From: JAICUY01 sp963716585
Lineage (GTDB): Bacteria; Chloroflexota; Limnocylindria; QHBO01
Length of the DNA stretch: 64,000 nucleotides
NCBI GenBank assembly: GCA_963716585.1
Contig: CAVQTN010000002.1
Location: 930,001 to 994,000, forward strand
Reading direction: 5' to 3'
Under the pieces are notes generated by a model. The model was not told where the DNA came from, ran no database searches, and saw only the letters and a program-made list of their open reading frames with translations. The number at the start of each line of letters is the position of its first letter. Position 1 is the first letter of the stretch. This document shows positions 50,822 to 59,854 of the stretch, in pieces. Both the position numbers and the translations under genes were made by a program.

Positions 50822-52132
50822 GTGATCGATCGCTATGCGCTGCCCGAGATGGCGGAGCTCTTCAGCGAACGGCGCAGGCTCGAGCTGTGGCTGCAGATCG
50901 AGCTGCTCGCCGTCGAAGCCCTCAACACGGCAGGCGTGGTCCCCGACGACGACTGGCGGCGCATCCGCGAGGCCGCGACCTCCGTCGATTCTCGGCGCGC
51001 GCGAGAGATCGAACAGGAATCGCAGCACGACGTCATCGCCTTCCTGCGCTCCATTTCCGAGCGCCTCGGACCGGAGGGTCGCTGGCTGCACTACGGGCTG
51101 ACCAGCTCGGACGTGCTCGACACGGCCACGGCGGTGATCCTGCGTGATGCATCGGCCGTCCTGGAGGCCGAGCTCGAACGACTGCGCGCCGTCGTGCGCC
51201 AGCTGGCCCGCGCGCATCGCTCGACGGCGATGGTGGGCCGCAGCCACGGCATTCACGCCGAGCCGATGACCTTCGGGTTCAAGGTCGCTGGCTGGTTCGC
51301 CGAGCTCGAGCGGGATAGCGCCAGGCTCGCGCGCGCGCGCGAGGGGCTGAGCGTCGGCAAGATCTCGGGCGCGGTCGGCAGCCACGCCAACGTCAGCCCC
51401 GAGGTCGAGCGATTCGTGTGCGACGCCCTGGGGCTGCGGCCCGACCCGGCGAGCACGCAGGTCGTCAGCCGCGACCGGCACGCCGAGCTGCTCACCGCGC
51501 TGGCCATCCTGGGCGGCAGCCTGGAACGTATCGCGGTCGAGATCCGGCACCTGCAGCGCACCGAGGTCGGCGAGGTGTTCGAGCCGTTCGGTGCCGGTCA
51601 GCAGGGAAGCAGCGCCATGCCGCACAAGCGCAATCCGATCCTGGCCGAGCGGGTCAGCGGCATGGCGCGCCTGCTGCGCGGTGACGCGCTCATCGGCCTC
51701 GAGAACATGGCGCTCTGGCACGAGCGCGACATCAGCCACTCGAGTGCCGAGCGCTTCGTCTTCGAGCGCGCGCTGGGCGTGGCCGCCTACGCCACGCGGA
51801 CGCTGGCAGGCATTCTCGACGGCCTCGAGGTCGACGTCGATCGGATGCGCGCCAATCTCGACGCCAGCGACGGGATGGTCTACTCCGAGGCGCTCCTGCT
51901 CGCCATGATCGCCAGGGGTGCCGAGCGCCAGGCGGCGTATCGGCTGGTGCAGGCAGCCGCCGCGCGCGCCGTGAGCGGGGGGCGCGGCTTCCGCGACGAG
52001 CTGCTCGCGGACGAGGGCGTGGCGGCTTGGCTCACCTCCGACGAAATCCGGGGAGCGATGGATCTCGAGCATCACCTGGCGGGCATTGCCACGACCTACC
52101 GCGCGCTCGGGCTCGATCAGGCGGACGGTTAG
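50822..52132 (+). CDS. purB: Adenylosuccinate lyase
   Basis: 436 residues from GTG 50822 (VIDRYALPEM). Fumarase/aspartase superfamily, acting twice in purine synthesis (SAICAR to AICAR, adenylosuccinate to AMP). Landmarks: HYGLTSSDVLDTATAVILRDA (conserved SSD), MVGRSHGIHAEPMTFGFKVAGW, GAVGSHANV, and the signature loop GAGQQGSSAMPHKRNPILAERVSGMARLL with the catalytic Ser. It is homotetrameric and cytosolic. Followed 1 nt later by the membrane protein gene. Confidence 0.95.
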   Translation: MIDRYALPEMAELFSERRRLELWLQIELLAVEALNTAGVVPDDDWRRIREAATSVDSRRAREIEQESQHDVIAFLRSISERLGPEGRWLHYGLTSSDVLDTATAVILRDASAVLEAELERLRAVVRQLARAHRSTAMVGRSHGIHAEPMTFGFKVAGWFAELERDSARLARAREGLSVGKISGAVGSHANVSPEVERFVCDALGLRPDPASTQVVSRDRHAELLTALAILGGSLERIAVEIRHLQRTEVGEVFEPFGAGQQGSSAMPHKRNPILAERVSGMARLLRGDALIGLENMALWHERDISHSSAERFVFERALGVAAYATRTLAGILDGLEVDVDRMRANLDASDGMVYSEALLLAMIARGAERQAAYRLVQAAAARAVSGGRGFRDELLADEGVAAWLTSDEIRGAMDLEHHLAGIATTYRALGLDQADG

Positions 52133-52133
52133 C

Positions 52134-53060
52134 GTGCGCAGCCTTGCTCGTTCGGCGCTCGAAGCGGGACGCCTCGTCGCCGATCGAACCGACCTGTGGA
52201 CCCCCGCCGCGCTGGCCGCGATCGCCTTCCTGTCCTGGCTTCCATTCGTCCTGGCGATCGTGCCGTTGCCCAGCCCTGCGGACCTCGCCTTCTTCGGTGC
52301 GGGCCTGTACACCTCGTCACGCTGGCCAATCAACGCGGTCGAGCTCGTCGGCGGGATCGGCCTGCTGGCCCTTGGCGCCAGCCTGCTGATCGCGCTGGGG
52401 GAGGCAGCCCTGCAGCGACGGCTTCACGAGCCGGTCGTCAGCGCAGGCAGCCTGGCCGACGACACCGCGCGTATCTGGCTGGTCCAGGTCGTGGCCGCCG
52501 TGCCCGCCTTCGCTGCCGCCGGACTCCTGCTGCTGGGTGTTGCCAGGGTCGCGCCTGGCGAGTACCAGTCGCCGGACATCGGCGGGCCGCTGCTCCTTCG
52601 CATTGCGCGCGACGTGGCGCCCCTAGCGGCGCTGTTGCTGGTCGCCGTGCTGCTCGGGCAGGCATTCGGGGCGGCTGCGACGCGACGCGCGGCGCTACGC
52701 CCGCAGGATCGGGTGGTCGACTGCCTCGCCGCCGGAGCGCGCGACCTGTTGCATCGAGGCGGGCGACTGGCCGCCCTGGCGACGATCAGCTTCGCGGTCC
52801 AGGTCGCCAGCCTGCTGCTCGCCGTCGTGCTTCTGCGGGTCCTCTGGTCGCCGATCGGGCTGCAGCTCGCCGACCGGCGGTTGGGCGGCCCGCAGACGCT
52901 GCTGCTGCTGGTAGGCTTCGTGGCGATCTGGCTCTGCCTGCTCGTGGGCAGCGGGGTGCTGCACGCCTGGGCATCGGCCTGGTGGACGCTCGAGCTCGAT
53001 CCGGGCGCGAGCGAACCGGCGGCGCCGGTCTCGAGGGTGGAGGGCATCGGTCAAGCCTGA
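52134..53060 (+). CDS. Multi-pass membrane protein of unknown function
   Basis: 308 residues from GTG 52134, one base after the purB stop. Six or so hydrophobic segments (AALAAIAFLSWLPFVLAIVP, LVGGIGLLALGASLLIALGEAAL, WLVQVVAAVPAFAAAGLLLLGVARVA, LAALLLVAVLLGQAFG, ISFAVQVASLLLAVVLLRVL, LLLLVGFVAIWLCLLVGSGVLH) separated by short charged loops. No family recognised. It is enclosed by purB and mgtC with overlapping or adjacent ends, so probably in the purine transcript. Confidence 0.65.
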   Translation: MRSLARSALEAGRLVADRTDLWTPAALAAIAFLSWLPFVLAIVPLPSPADLAFFGAGLYTSSRWPINAVELVGGIGLLALGASLLIALGEAALQRRLHEPVVSAGSLADDTARIWLVQVVAAVPAFAAAGLLLLGVARVAPGEYQSPDIGGPLLLRIARDVAPLAALLLVAVLLGQAFGAAATRRAALRPQDRVVDCLAAGARDLLHRGGRLAALATISFAVQVASLLLAVVLLRVLWSPIGLQLADRRLGGPQTLLLLVGFVAIWLCLLVGSGVLHAWASAWWTLELDPGASEPAAPVSRVEGIGQA

Positions 53061-53569
53061 TGGAAGTCAACCCGATCCTCAGCATCGATGTGCAGCTCCA
53101 GCTGGCGCTGCGGATGACCGTCGGGCTGATCCTGGGCGCGATCATCGGGTTGGAGCGGGAGCTGCATCGCCAGCCGGCGGGCTTTCGGACGCACAGCCTG
53201 GTGGCGCTCGGCGCGGCCCTGTTCGCCATCATCTCCGGCTATGGCTTCACCGGATCGAACGCGGATCCGACGCGCATCGCGGCCCAGATCGTTTCCGGAA
53301 TCGGCTTCCTGGGAGCCGGCACGATCCTGCACTACCGCGGCAACATCCGCGGCCTGACGACCGCCGCCTCGCTCTGGGCGGTGGCCGCCGTCGGTACCGC
53401 GAGCGGCACGGGCCTGTATGTGCTGGCGGTGGTGGGCACGATCCTGGTGCTGGTCATCCTGTCTGTGCTCGACCGCGTCGAACAGGCCGCTCGGCGGCGA
53501 TACGGCCTCCCGCCGGAAGGCTTCACCATGGCCGAAGACGAAGGCAAGACGGAGGACCTGGCACCATGA
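53060..53569 (+). CDS. MgtC/SapB-family membrane protein
   Basis: 169 residues from ATG 53060, which overlaps the stop of the previous gene. MgtC core: LALRMTVGLILGAIIGLERELHRQPAGFRTHSLVALGAALFAIISGY with the conserved ERE/GLRTH-type block, then ARIAAQIVSGIGFLGAGTIL and GLTTAASLWAVAAVGTASGTGLYVLA. Four to five helices and a short polar tail. Members help cells survive low magnesium or low pH, partly by curbing the F1Fo-ATPase, or act with magnesium transport. Its stop overlaps the purC ATG (ATGA). The link to purines may be through Mg-ATP demand, which is speculation. Confidence 0.85.
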   Translation: MEVNPILSIDVQLQLALRMTVGLILGAIIGLERELHRQPAGFRTHSLVALGAALFAIISGYGFTGSNADPTRIAAQIVSGIGFLGAGTILHYRGNIRGLTTAASLWAVAAVGTASGTGLYVLAVVGTILVLVILSVLDRVEQAARRRYGLPPEGFTMAEDEGKTEDLAP

Positions 53570-54456
53570 CCATGCTGCGCAGCTCGATCGAGACCATGCC
53601 ACTTCTCCACCGTGGCAAGGTGCGCGAGACGTACGCGGTCGGCGACGACCGGCTGCTGATGGTCGCGACGGACCGAATCTCGGCCTTCGACGTTGTCTTC
53701 GATGAGCCGATCCCGGACAAGGGGCGGCTGCTGACCCAGCTGTCGGCGTACTGGTTCGCGCTGCTCGGCGGCCTCGGCCCGACGCATTTCCTGTCGGTGG
53801 CTGACGATGACCTGCCCGAAGCGGCCCGCACACCCGAGCTCCAGGGCCGCAGCATGTTGGTGCGCCGCGCCGAGCGGATCGATGCCGAGTGTGTTGTGCG
53901 TGGCTATCTCGCCGGCTCGGGCTGGGCCGAGTACCGGCATTCCGGCGGCGTGGTCGGCCACGCGCTGCCGCCTGGCCTGCGCGAGGCGGACCGCCTGCCG
54001 GAGCCGATCTTCACGCCGTCGACCAAGGCCGAGGTCGGCCATGACGAGAACATCACCCGCGAGCAGCTGGCGGGCCTGATCGGCACCGAACTGGCGCGCG
54101 AGCTCGAGGAGCGGTCGCTGGGCCTGTACCGCGCCGGCGCGCAACGCGCCGAGCAGGTCGGGCTGATCCTGGCCGACACGAAGTTCGAGTTCGGTGTGAT
54201 CGATGGGAAGGTCGCGCTCATCGACGAGGTGCTGACGCCCGACTCGTCACGGTTCTGGGACGCTTCGGCCTATGCGCCTGGTCAGAGCCCGCCGAGCTTC
54301 GACAAGCAGTACGTGCGCGATTTCGTGGCGGCGTCGGGCTGGAACAAGGAGCCGCCCGCTCCGGCGCTGCCCGACGCGGTGATCAACGGCACCCGTCAGC
54401 GCTACGCGCGGGCCTACGAGCTGCTGACCGGCACGGACTGGACCGCATCGGCCTAG
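53566..54456 (+). CDS. purC: Phosphoribosylaminoimidazole-succinocarboxamide synthase
   Basis: 296 residues, slightly long for the family but typical of the Actinobacteria/Chloroflexota type. SAICAR synthetase adds aspartate to CAIR with ATP. Motifs: LLHRGKVRETYAVGDDRLLMVATDRISAFDVVF (ATP loop), RIDAECVVRGYLAGSGWAEY, PEPIFTPSTKAEVGHDENIT, GLILADTKFEFGVIDGKVALIDEVLTPDSSRFW and SFDKQYVRDF. ATG 53566 overlaps the mgtC stop, and its TAG overlaps the purS GTG. Confidence 0.95.
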   Translation: MTMLRSSIETMPLLHRGKVRETYAVGDDRLLMVATDRISAFDVVFDEPIPDKGRLLTQLSAYWFALLGGLGPTHFLSVADDDLPEAARTPELQGRSMLVRRAERIDAECVVRGYLAGSGWAEYRHSGGVVGHALPPGLREADRLPEPIFTPSTKAEVGHDENITREQLAGLIGTELARELEERSLGLYRAGAQRAEQVGLILADTKFEFGVIDGKVALIDEVLTPDSSRFWDASAYAPGQSPPSFDKQYVRDFVAASGWNKEPPAPALPDAVINGTRQRYARAYELLTGTDWTASA

Positions 54457-54731
54457 TGCGCTGGCTTGCCGAAGTCCACGTCTCGCTGCGACCCGGGATC
54501 GCCGACCCGGAAGGCCAGACGGTGGCCGGCGGGTTGCGCTCCCTGGGGTTCGCGACGGTGACCCAGGTGCGGGCTGGCAAGCTGCTGCGCGTGGCGTTTG
54601 AGGCGGCCGATCACGCCCGGGCCGACGCGGCCATTGCGGAGATGTGCGCGAAACTGCTGGCCAATCCAGTGATCGAGACGGCCAGCTGGGACCTGCGCGC
54701 CGACCAGGAGCCCGAGAAGGACGAGATGTGA
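54456..54731 (+). CDS. purS: FGAM synthase subunit PurS
   Basis: 91 residues from GTG 54456 (start G is the last base of the purC TAG). PurS fold: AEVHVSLRPGIADPEGQTVAGGLRSLGF and VTQVRAGKLLRVAFEA, then LLANPVIETASWDL, the standard end; the acidic tail (QEPEKDEM) is a small addition. PurS dimers link the PurQ glutaminase to small PurL in the formylglycinamidine synthase complex. It overlaps purQ by 4 bp (GTGA). Confidence 0.93.
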   Translation: MRWLAEVHVSLRPGIADPEGQTVAGGLRSLGFATVTQVRAGKLLRVAFEAADHARADAAIAEMCAKLLANPVIETASWDLRADQEPEKDEM

Positions 54732-55450
54732 CGCCGCGCCTGGCGGTGGCCGTCTTCCCGGGGACATGGAGCGAGCGCGACTTCGCCGATGTCGCGAGCG
54801 CGCTGGGTTGGCGGGCACGGCTGGTGTGGCACACAGAGGATGACCTGGGCGCAACGGACGCCGTGGTCCTGCCCGGAGGCTTCGCGCACGGCGACCACCT
54901 GCGCACCGGCGCGATCGCGCGCTTCTCACCGCTGATGCGCGCCGTCGAGGCCTTCGCCGCTGCCGGCGGACCGGTGCTCGGGTCGTGCAATGGATTCCAG
55001 ATCCTGACCGAAGCTGGGCTGCTGCCTGGCGTGCTGATGCGCAACGACCACCTGGAGTTCCGCTGCGACTGGCAGTGGCTGCGCGTCGAGCAGCCGACGG
55101 GTCCATTCCTGGGCGGCCTGGCCGAGGGCCAGGCGATCCGCCTCCCGATCAGCCACGGGCAAGGACGCTACGTCGCCGATACGGCCACGCTCGACGCGCT
55201 CGAAGCGGCCGGGCGCGTCGTGCTGCGCTATGCCGATGCATCGGGTGCGGTCACGCCGGATGCCAATCCGAACGGTTCGCTGCGCGGCATCGCCGGTATC
55301 GTCAACGAGCGCGGGAACGTGCTGGGCCTGATGCCGCACCCCGAGCGCGCCGCGGACGCCGAGGTCGGCGGCGAGGACGGACTTCTGCTGTTCCGCTCGC
55401 TGGAGCGCTGGCTGCAGCACCAGCCGGCGGTGGCTGAGCGTCGGCTATGA
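54728..55450 (+). CDS. purQ: FGAM synthase glutaminase subunit PurQ
   Basis: 240 residues from GTG 54728. Class I glutamine amidotransferase: VAVFPGTWSERDFADVASALG, VVLPGGFAHGDHLRTGAIARFSP, catalytic Cys in PVLGSCNGFQILTEAGLLPG, and His/Glu in GLMPHPERAAD. It supplies ammonia to PurL. Overlap with purS and then a 42-nt gap to the zinc-ribbon genes that separate it from purL. Confidence 0.95.
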   Translation: MTPRLAVAVFPGTWSERDFADVASALGWRARLVWHTEDDLGATDAVVLPGGFAHGDHLRTGAIARFSPLMRAVEAFAAAGGPVLGSCNGFQILTEAGLLPGVLMRNDHLEFRCDWQWLRVEQPTGPFLGGLAEGQAIRLPISHGQGRYVADTATLDALEAAGRVVLRYADASGAVTPDANPNGSLRGIAGIVNERGNVLGLMPHPERAADAEVGGEDGLLLFRSLERWLQHQPAVAERRL

Positions 55451-55492
55451 TCCGATGCGGTCGATGCGGCCGCTGCAGGAGGTGATTCCTCG

Positions 55493-56791
55493 ATGAACGA
55501 CGAGCGCGACCCACGCGACGCGCGGCCGGATCCTGACGTGGTCCCAGAGCCCGATTCGACCCCAGCGGCGGAGCCGCAGGTGACCGATCAGCCGGAGGTG
55601 GCCGCTCAGCCGGAGATGGCCGGGCAGCCGGAGGTGGCCGCGGAGGCCGGGCCGGTCGATGCCGGACACGGTGCAACGGCGGAGCCGGAGCGCGGTGACG
55701 ACTGGCCGGCGGCCGATGCCACGTCATCCGCGTCCGCCGAGCCCGCCGCCGTATCGCAGCCCGCGGACGAATTCGAGTCGCAGCCGTCGACACTCCACGG
55801 CGACGACGACGCGACCACCGAATGGCCGACGAGCGACCAGGCCGCCGCGCCGCCGCCGCCCAGCGAGATCGAGACCTACTCGGCCACGCCCGTCATCGAC
55901 GAGCCGGCGGCGTCCGGGATGGAGCCGGAGCTCGTTCCCGGTGAGGTCGAGGCGTATGCGTCCCAGCCGGCGGCACCGGACGAGGCGTCGATGGCGAGCG
56001 CGGCGCACACGGTTCCGGCGACCAGCGTCGGCGAGAGCACGCAGTGCCCCCGCTGTGGCACCGAGAACCGGCCCGGCCTGGCGTTCTGCCGCAACTGCGG
56101 ACAGCGACTCATGGCCGCCGGGGTGACCTCCACGATCGAGCGTCCCGGCACGCCCGAAGGCACGCAGGCATGCCCGCGCTGCGGAACGCACAACCGCGCG
56201 GGAACGGCCTTCTGCCAGAACTGCGGTGCGAACCTGCGCAGCACGGCACCTGCCGGATACGTCCCGCCTGCCGTCGCCGGCGAGCCCGCCGTGCCGGAGG
56301 CGCCGACAGCTGGCGAGCGCACGCATGCCGTGCTGGGCCCGATCGTGCTGCTGATCGGCGCGGTTGGTCTCGCGACGGCATGGCTGCTGCCGTTTCCGTA
56401 TGGGAACGGGTCCCTGTTCGAACGGGCCTTCGGGTCGGGCGGCTACGGCGCGGCATTCTGGAGCGGCTACCCGCAGGTGCGCGCCCAGCTCACCGATCAG
56501 GGCTACTTCGGATTCGCCGCGCCGGTGCCGCTGCTGATCCTGCTTCTCGCGGTGCTGGCGGTCGCCGGATTCGCCCGCGCACGGCCTGGCAGGCTGCAGG
56601 TCATCGGCCTGGCGATCTCGCTGATCTGGAGCATCGGCCTGGTGCTGCTGTTCGTGGCAGCCGAGGTCATGGGCGGGTCCGCCGCTGATCTCACCGGCAT
56701 GCTGCGCAACCTGACGCCCGGCGGGATCATCTTCTTCCTCGCGTCGCTGATCGTGCTCATCGGGACGCTCACCCGCTTCGCGCGGGGCTGA
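55493..56791 (+). CDS. Double zinc-ribbon membrane protein inside the pur gene run
   Basis: 432 residues from ATG 55493, with a strong AGGAGGTGAT Shine-Dalgarno. First 170 residues are acidic, Pro/Ala/Glu-rich and probably disordered. Then two zinc ribbons: QCPRCGTENRPGLAFCRNCGQRL and ACPRCGTHNRAGTAFCQNCGANL, each CxxC-x11-CxxC. About four membrane helices follow (VLGPIVLLIGAVGLATAWLLPF and three near 330-430). Cytosolic zinc-ribbon plus membrane part recalls a sensor or scaffold. Function unknown. Lies between purQ and purL with the similar next gene. Confidence 0.7.
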   Translation: MNDERDPRDARPDPDVVPEPDSTPAAEPQVTDQPEVAAQPEMAGQPEVAAEAGPVDAGHGATAEPERGDDWPAADATSSASAEPAAVSQPADEFESQPSTLHGDDDATTEWPTSDQAAAPPPPSEIETYSATPVIDEPAASGMEPELVPGEVEAYASQPAAPDEASMASAAHTVPATSVGESTQCPRCGTENRPGLAFCRNCGQRLMAAGVTSTIERPGTPEGTQACPRCGTHNRAGTAFCQNCGANLRSTAPAGYVPPAVAGEPAVPEAPTAGERTHAVLGPIVLLIGAVGLATAWLLPFPYGNGSLFERAFGSGGYGAAFWSGYPQVRAQLTDQGYFGFAAPVPLLILLLAVLAVAGFARARPGRLQVIGLAISLIWSIGLVLLFVAAEVMGGSAADLTGMLRNLTPGGIIFFLASLIVLIGTLTRFARG

Positions 56792-56794
56792 CAG

Positions 56795-57640
56795 GTGACG
56801 ACCCGCTTCTGCAGTATCTGTGGCACCGAGGTGGACGAGACCGCGGCATTCTGTCCATCGTGTGGCACCCCGTTGGTGAGCGTAGAGGGAGAACGCGCCG
56901 ACATTCCATCCGCGCCGGCCTGGCCGGAGCCCGATCGGGTCGCGGCAGAGACGCCGGCGCTCGAAGCGACCGATGCCCGTTCGACCGCCGCCCAGCCTCC
57001 CGTCGACGAGCCCACGGTCTCCAGTTCGGCGCTGTCGGGCTCCGAGCTGGAGGCCGCGGTGCCACCCGAACCTGTTGCGCCACCCGAGCCGATCGCGTCA
57101 CCCGAGCCGATCGCGCCGCCCGGACGACCGGCGGAGCAGGCACTCCCGCCCGAGTGGGGACTGCCGGCCAGACAGGACGAGTCGTCGGGATGGCCCGCGC
57201 CGCCTGCGGCGGGCCCGGAACCCGACGCGGTTCCCGCAACACCGGCCGCCCCGCGCGCCGCGAGCGAGCAGATCGAGCTGCCGTTCACCTGGCCGGTGAT
57301 GCTGTCCGGCTGGCTCATCGGCGTCGGTTCGCTGGTGGCGGCCCTGTCGCTGTTGCTCGACTTCCGCACCTTCGCCAACCCGGTGACCTTGATCGTGTTC
57401 CTGCTGCTGCTGGCCGTCTCGGCGAACGTCTTCCTGGCGTCGAATATCCCGCAATTCGCCAACCGGCGACTGTGGGTGCTGGTCGTGCTGGTCGCCGCGT
57501 TCGGCATCGCTCTGTGGCGGGTGGGGTTGGGTGCCAACTTCGCCGGCGTCGTTTTCTTTCTGGCCGCGCTCGCCGCGGCGGGCGGCGCGATCATGGTCGA
57601 GCTCGGCCGTGATCGGCCGATGAGGGGACCGGTCGGCTGA
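56795..57640 (+). CDS. Single zinc-ribbon membrane protein, second of the pair
   Basis: 281 residues from GTG 56795, 3 nt after the previous gene. One N-terminal zinc ribbon (FCSICGTEVDETAAFCPSCGTPL), then a long Pro/Glu/Ala linker with PEPIA-type repeats (PPEPIASPEPIAPP), and four helices in the last 110 residues (WPVMLSGWLIGVGSLVAALSLLL, PVTLIVFLLLLAVSANVFLA, LWVLVVLVAAFGIALW, FAGVVFFLAALAAAGGAIMV). Organisation parallels its neighbour but the sequences differ. Its TGA overlaps the CTG where purL most likely starts. Confidence 0.7.
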   Translation: MTTRFCSICGTEVDETAAFCPSCGTPLVSVEGERADIPSAPAWPEPDRVAAETPALEATDARSTAAQPPVDEPTVSSSALSGSELEAAVPPEPVAPPEPIASPEPIAPPGRPAEQALPPEWGLPARQDESSGWPAPPAAGPEPDAVPATPAAPRAASEQIELPFTWPVMLSGWLIGVGSLVAALSLLLDFRTFANPVTLIVFLLLLAVSANVFLASNIPQFANRRLWVLVVLVAAFGIALWRVGLGANFAGVVFFLAALAAAGGAIMVELGRDRPMRGPVG

Positions 57641-59850
57641 CCCTCGCACCTCCCGCCGAACGCCATGGCCTGACCGAGGAGGAGTATGCCGGCGTGGTGC
57701 GGGCCATCGGCCGCGAGCCGAATGCGGTCGAGCTGGGCATGTTCGGCGCGATGTGGTCCGAGCACTGCGCGTACAAGAACTCGGCATCGCTGCTGGCCAC
57801 GCTGCCGACGACCGGTAAGCGGGTGCTTGTCGGGCCGGGCGAGAACGCAGGCGCGCTCGACATCGGTGATGGGCTGGCGGTCGTCTTCAAGGTCGAGTCG
57901 CACAACCACCCGTCGGCGGTCGAGCCGTACCAGGGTGCCGCGACTGGCGTTGGCGGCATCATTCGTGACATCTTCACCATGGGCGCCCGGCCGCTTGCGC
58001 TGCTGAATGGCCTGCGCTTCGGGCCGCTCGAGCCGGATCCATGGACCGATCCCGTGGCCGCCGCGCGCAACCGCTACCTGTTCGCCGGCGTGGTGGCCGG
58101 GATCGCCGGCTATGGCAACTGCATCGGCATTCCCGACGTCGGCGGCGAGCTCTACTTCGACGCCAGCTATAGCGGCAACCCCTTGGTCAACGCGATGTGC
58201 GTCGGGATCGCCCGGCACTCCGACATCACCCTGGCGCGTGCCGCCGGAGCCGGCAACGCGCTGCTGCTGGTCGGCGCGGCGACCGGGCGCGATGGGATCC
58301 AGGGCGCGTCATTCGCCTCCACGACGCTGGGACATGATCGCGAGGCTCGCCGCCCCGCCGTGCAGGTCGGCAACCCCTTCCTCGAGAAGCTGCTGATGGA
58401 GGCATGCCTGGAGCTCGCGACGCTCGACGCGGTGGTCGGCATGCAGGATCTCGGGGCGGCGGGGCTGACCTGCGCGCTGGCCGAGCTCTCGTCGCGCGGC
58501 GGCTGCGGCGCGAAAGTCGACCTGGATCTCGTGCCGCGGCGCGAATCCGGGATGTCGGCCTACGAGGTCCTGCTCAGCGAATCGCAGGAGCGAATGCTGA
58601 TCGTGGTGGCGGCAGGCCGTGAGGCGGAGGTCCGGGGCGTCTTCGACCGATTCGAGCTTCACGCGGTGACCATCGGACGCGTGACCGACGAGCCGGTGGT
58701 CCGCTGCTCGTCACGCGGCGAGCTCGTCTGTGAGCTGCCGGGCCGCGCGCTGACCCACGACGCGCCGCGCTATACGCGCGAGGGGAGGCCGCCGCGCGAG
58801 CTGGGCGAGCGCCACGCGGTCGACCTGGCGTCGCTCGCGGCGAATGCGCCATCGGTGGGCGACCTGCTGGAGCTGCTGGCCGGGCCGAACGCCCGCAGCC
58901 GAAGGCCGGTCTGGCGCCAATACGATCACATGAACGGCACGCGGACGATGGTCGGGCCTGGGGCGGGGGATGCGGCGCTGCTGCGCGTCAAGGGCACGCG
59001 GCGCGCGCTGGCCCTCAGTCTTGATGGTCCGGGCCGTGCCGCCGCGCTCGATCCACGCCTGGCGGCGACGAGCGCCGTGCTCGAGGGAGCGCTGAACGTG
59101 GCAGTCTGCGGCGCCACCCCGATCGGCCTGACGAACTGCCTGAACTTCGGCGCGCCGGAGACCGCGGAGGGCTACTGGCAGCTGTCCGAAGCGGTGGCCG
59201 GCCTGGTCGATGCCTGCCGCGTCCTCGACATCCCGATCGTGTCCGGCAATGTCAGCCTTTACAACGAGACGCCGGACGGACCGATCCTGCCTACGCCGCT
59301 GATCGGGATGGTGGGTCTCCTCGAAGACCGCGCGCTGGCGGTTCCCATGACCTGGGCCGATGGCGACGAGCTGTGGCTCCTCGGCGCGTCGGCCTTCGAG
59401 GCGTCGTCGCTGGCAGGATCCGAGCTCGCGTCGCGCCGCGGAGAGCGCGACGGGCGGCCGGCCCTCGACGTGGATGCCGCCGCGCGGCTGGTCGAGCTCC
59501 TCCCGCGCCTGGCCGCCGCGCGGTTGCTGCGCGGCGCCCATGACGTGTCGCTGGGCGGACTGTGGGTCGCCCTCGCGCGCCTGGCCATCTCGTCGGGGAG
59601 GGGGGCCCGCGTGGAGCTGCCTCCCACCGATGCTCCGACGGCCGCGCTCTTCGGCGAGAGGACCGGGCGGGTGGTCGTGGCGGTCGATGCCACGCACGTC
59701 GGCGATCTACGGCGTGTCGCCGCCACGTCGGATGTCGCCGCCATGCGGCTCGGCACGGCCGGCGGCGAACGCCTGGAGCTGGAGCTCGGCGCGAGGCGAC
59801 TCAGCGTTTCGCTTCGACGCCTCGAGGACGCGTACCGGACGCCGTTCTGA
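57637..59850 (+). CDS. purL: FGAM synthase large subunit PurL (probable CTG start)
   Basis: About 737 residues of the small-type PurL (AIRS-fold pair), which makes FGAM from FGAR with PurS and PurQ. Motifs: GMFGAMWSEHCAYKNS, VVFKVESHNHPSAVEPYQGAATGVGGIIRDIFTMGARP, GNCIGIPDVGGE, MQDLGAAGLTCALAELSSRGG, IGLTNCLNFGAPE and SGNVSLYNET. The first ordinary start is GTG 57694, but conserved family sequence (HGLTEEEYAGVVRAIGREPN) begins upstream. No ATG, GTG or TTG is in frame there; CTG 57637, overlapping the prior stop as CTGA, is the likely start. CTG 57670 is a weaker option. Confidence 0.93.
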   Translation: MTLAPPAERHGLTEEEYAGVVRAIGREPNAVELGMFGAMWSEHCAYKNSASLLATLPTTGKRVLVGPGENAGALDIGDGLAVVFKVESHNHPSAVEPYQGAATGVGGIIRDIFTMGARPLALLNGLRFGPLEPDPWTDPVAAARNRYLFAGVVAGIAGYGNCIGIPDVGGELYFDASYSGNPLVNAMCVGIARHSDITLARAAGAGNALLLVGAATGRDGIQGASFASTTLGHDREARRPAVQVGNPFLEKLLMEACLELATLDAVVGMQDLGAAGLTCALAELSSRGGCGAKVDLDLVPRRESGMSAYEVLLSESQERMLIVVAAGREAEVRGVFDRFELHAVTIGRVTDEPVVRCSSRGELVCELPGRALTHDAPRYTREGRPPRELGERHAVDLASLAANAPSVGDLLELLAGPNARSRRPVWRQYDHMNGTRTMVGPGAGDAALLRVKGTRRALALSLDGPGRAAALDPRLAATSAVLEGALNVAVCGATPIGLTNCLNFGAPETAEGYWQLSEAVAGLVDACRVLDIPIVSGNVSLYNETPDGPILPTPLIGMVGLLEDRALAVPMTWADGDELWLLGASAFEASSLAGSELASRRGERDGRPALDVDAAARLVELLPRLAAARLLRGAHDVSLGGLWVALARLAISSGRGARVELPPTDAPTAALFGERTGRVVVAVDATHVGDLRRVAATSDVAAMRLGTAGGERLELELGARRLSVSLRRLEDAYRTPF

Positions 59851-59854
59851 CCGT

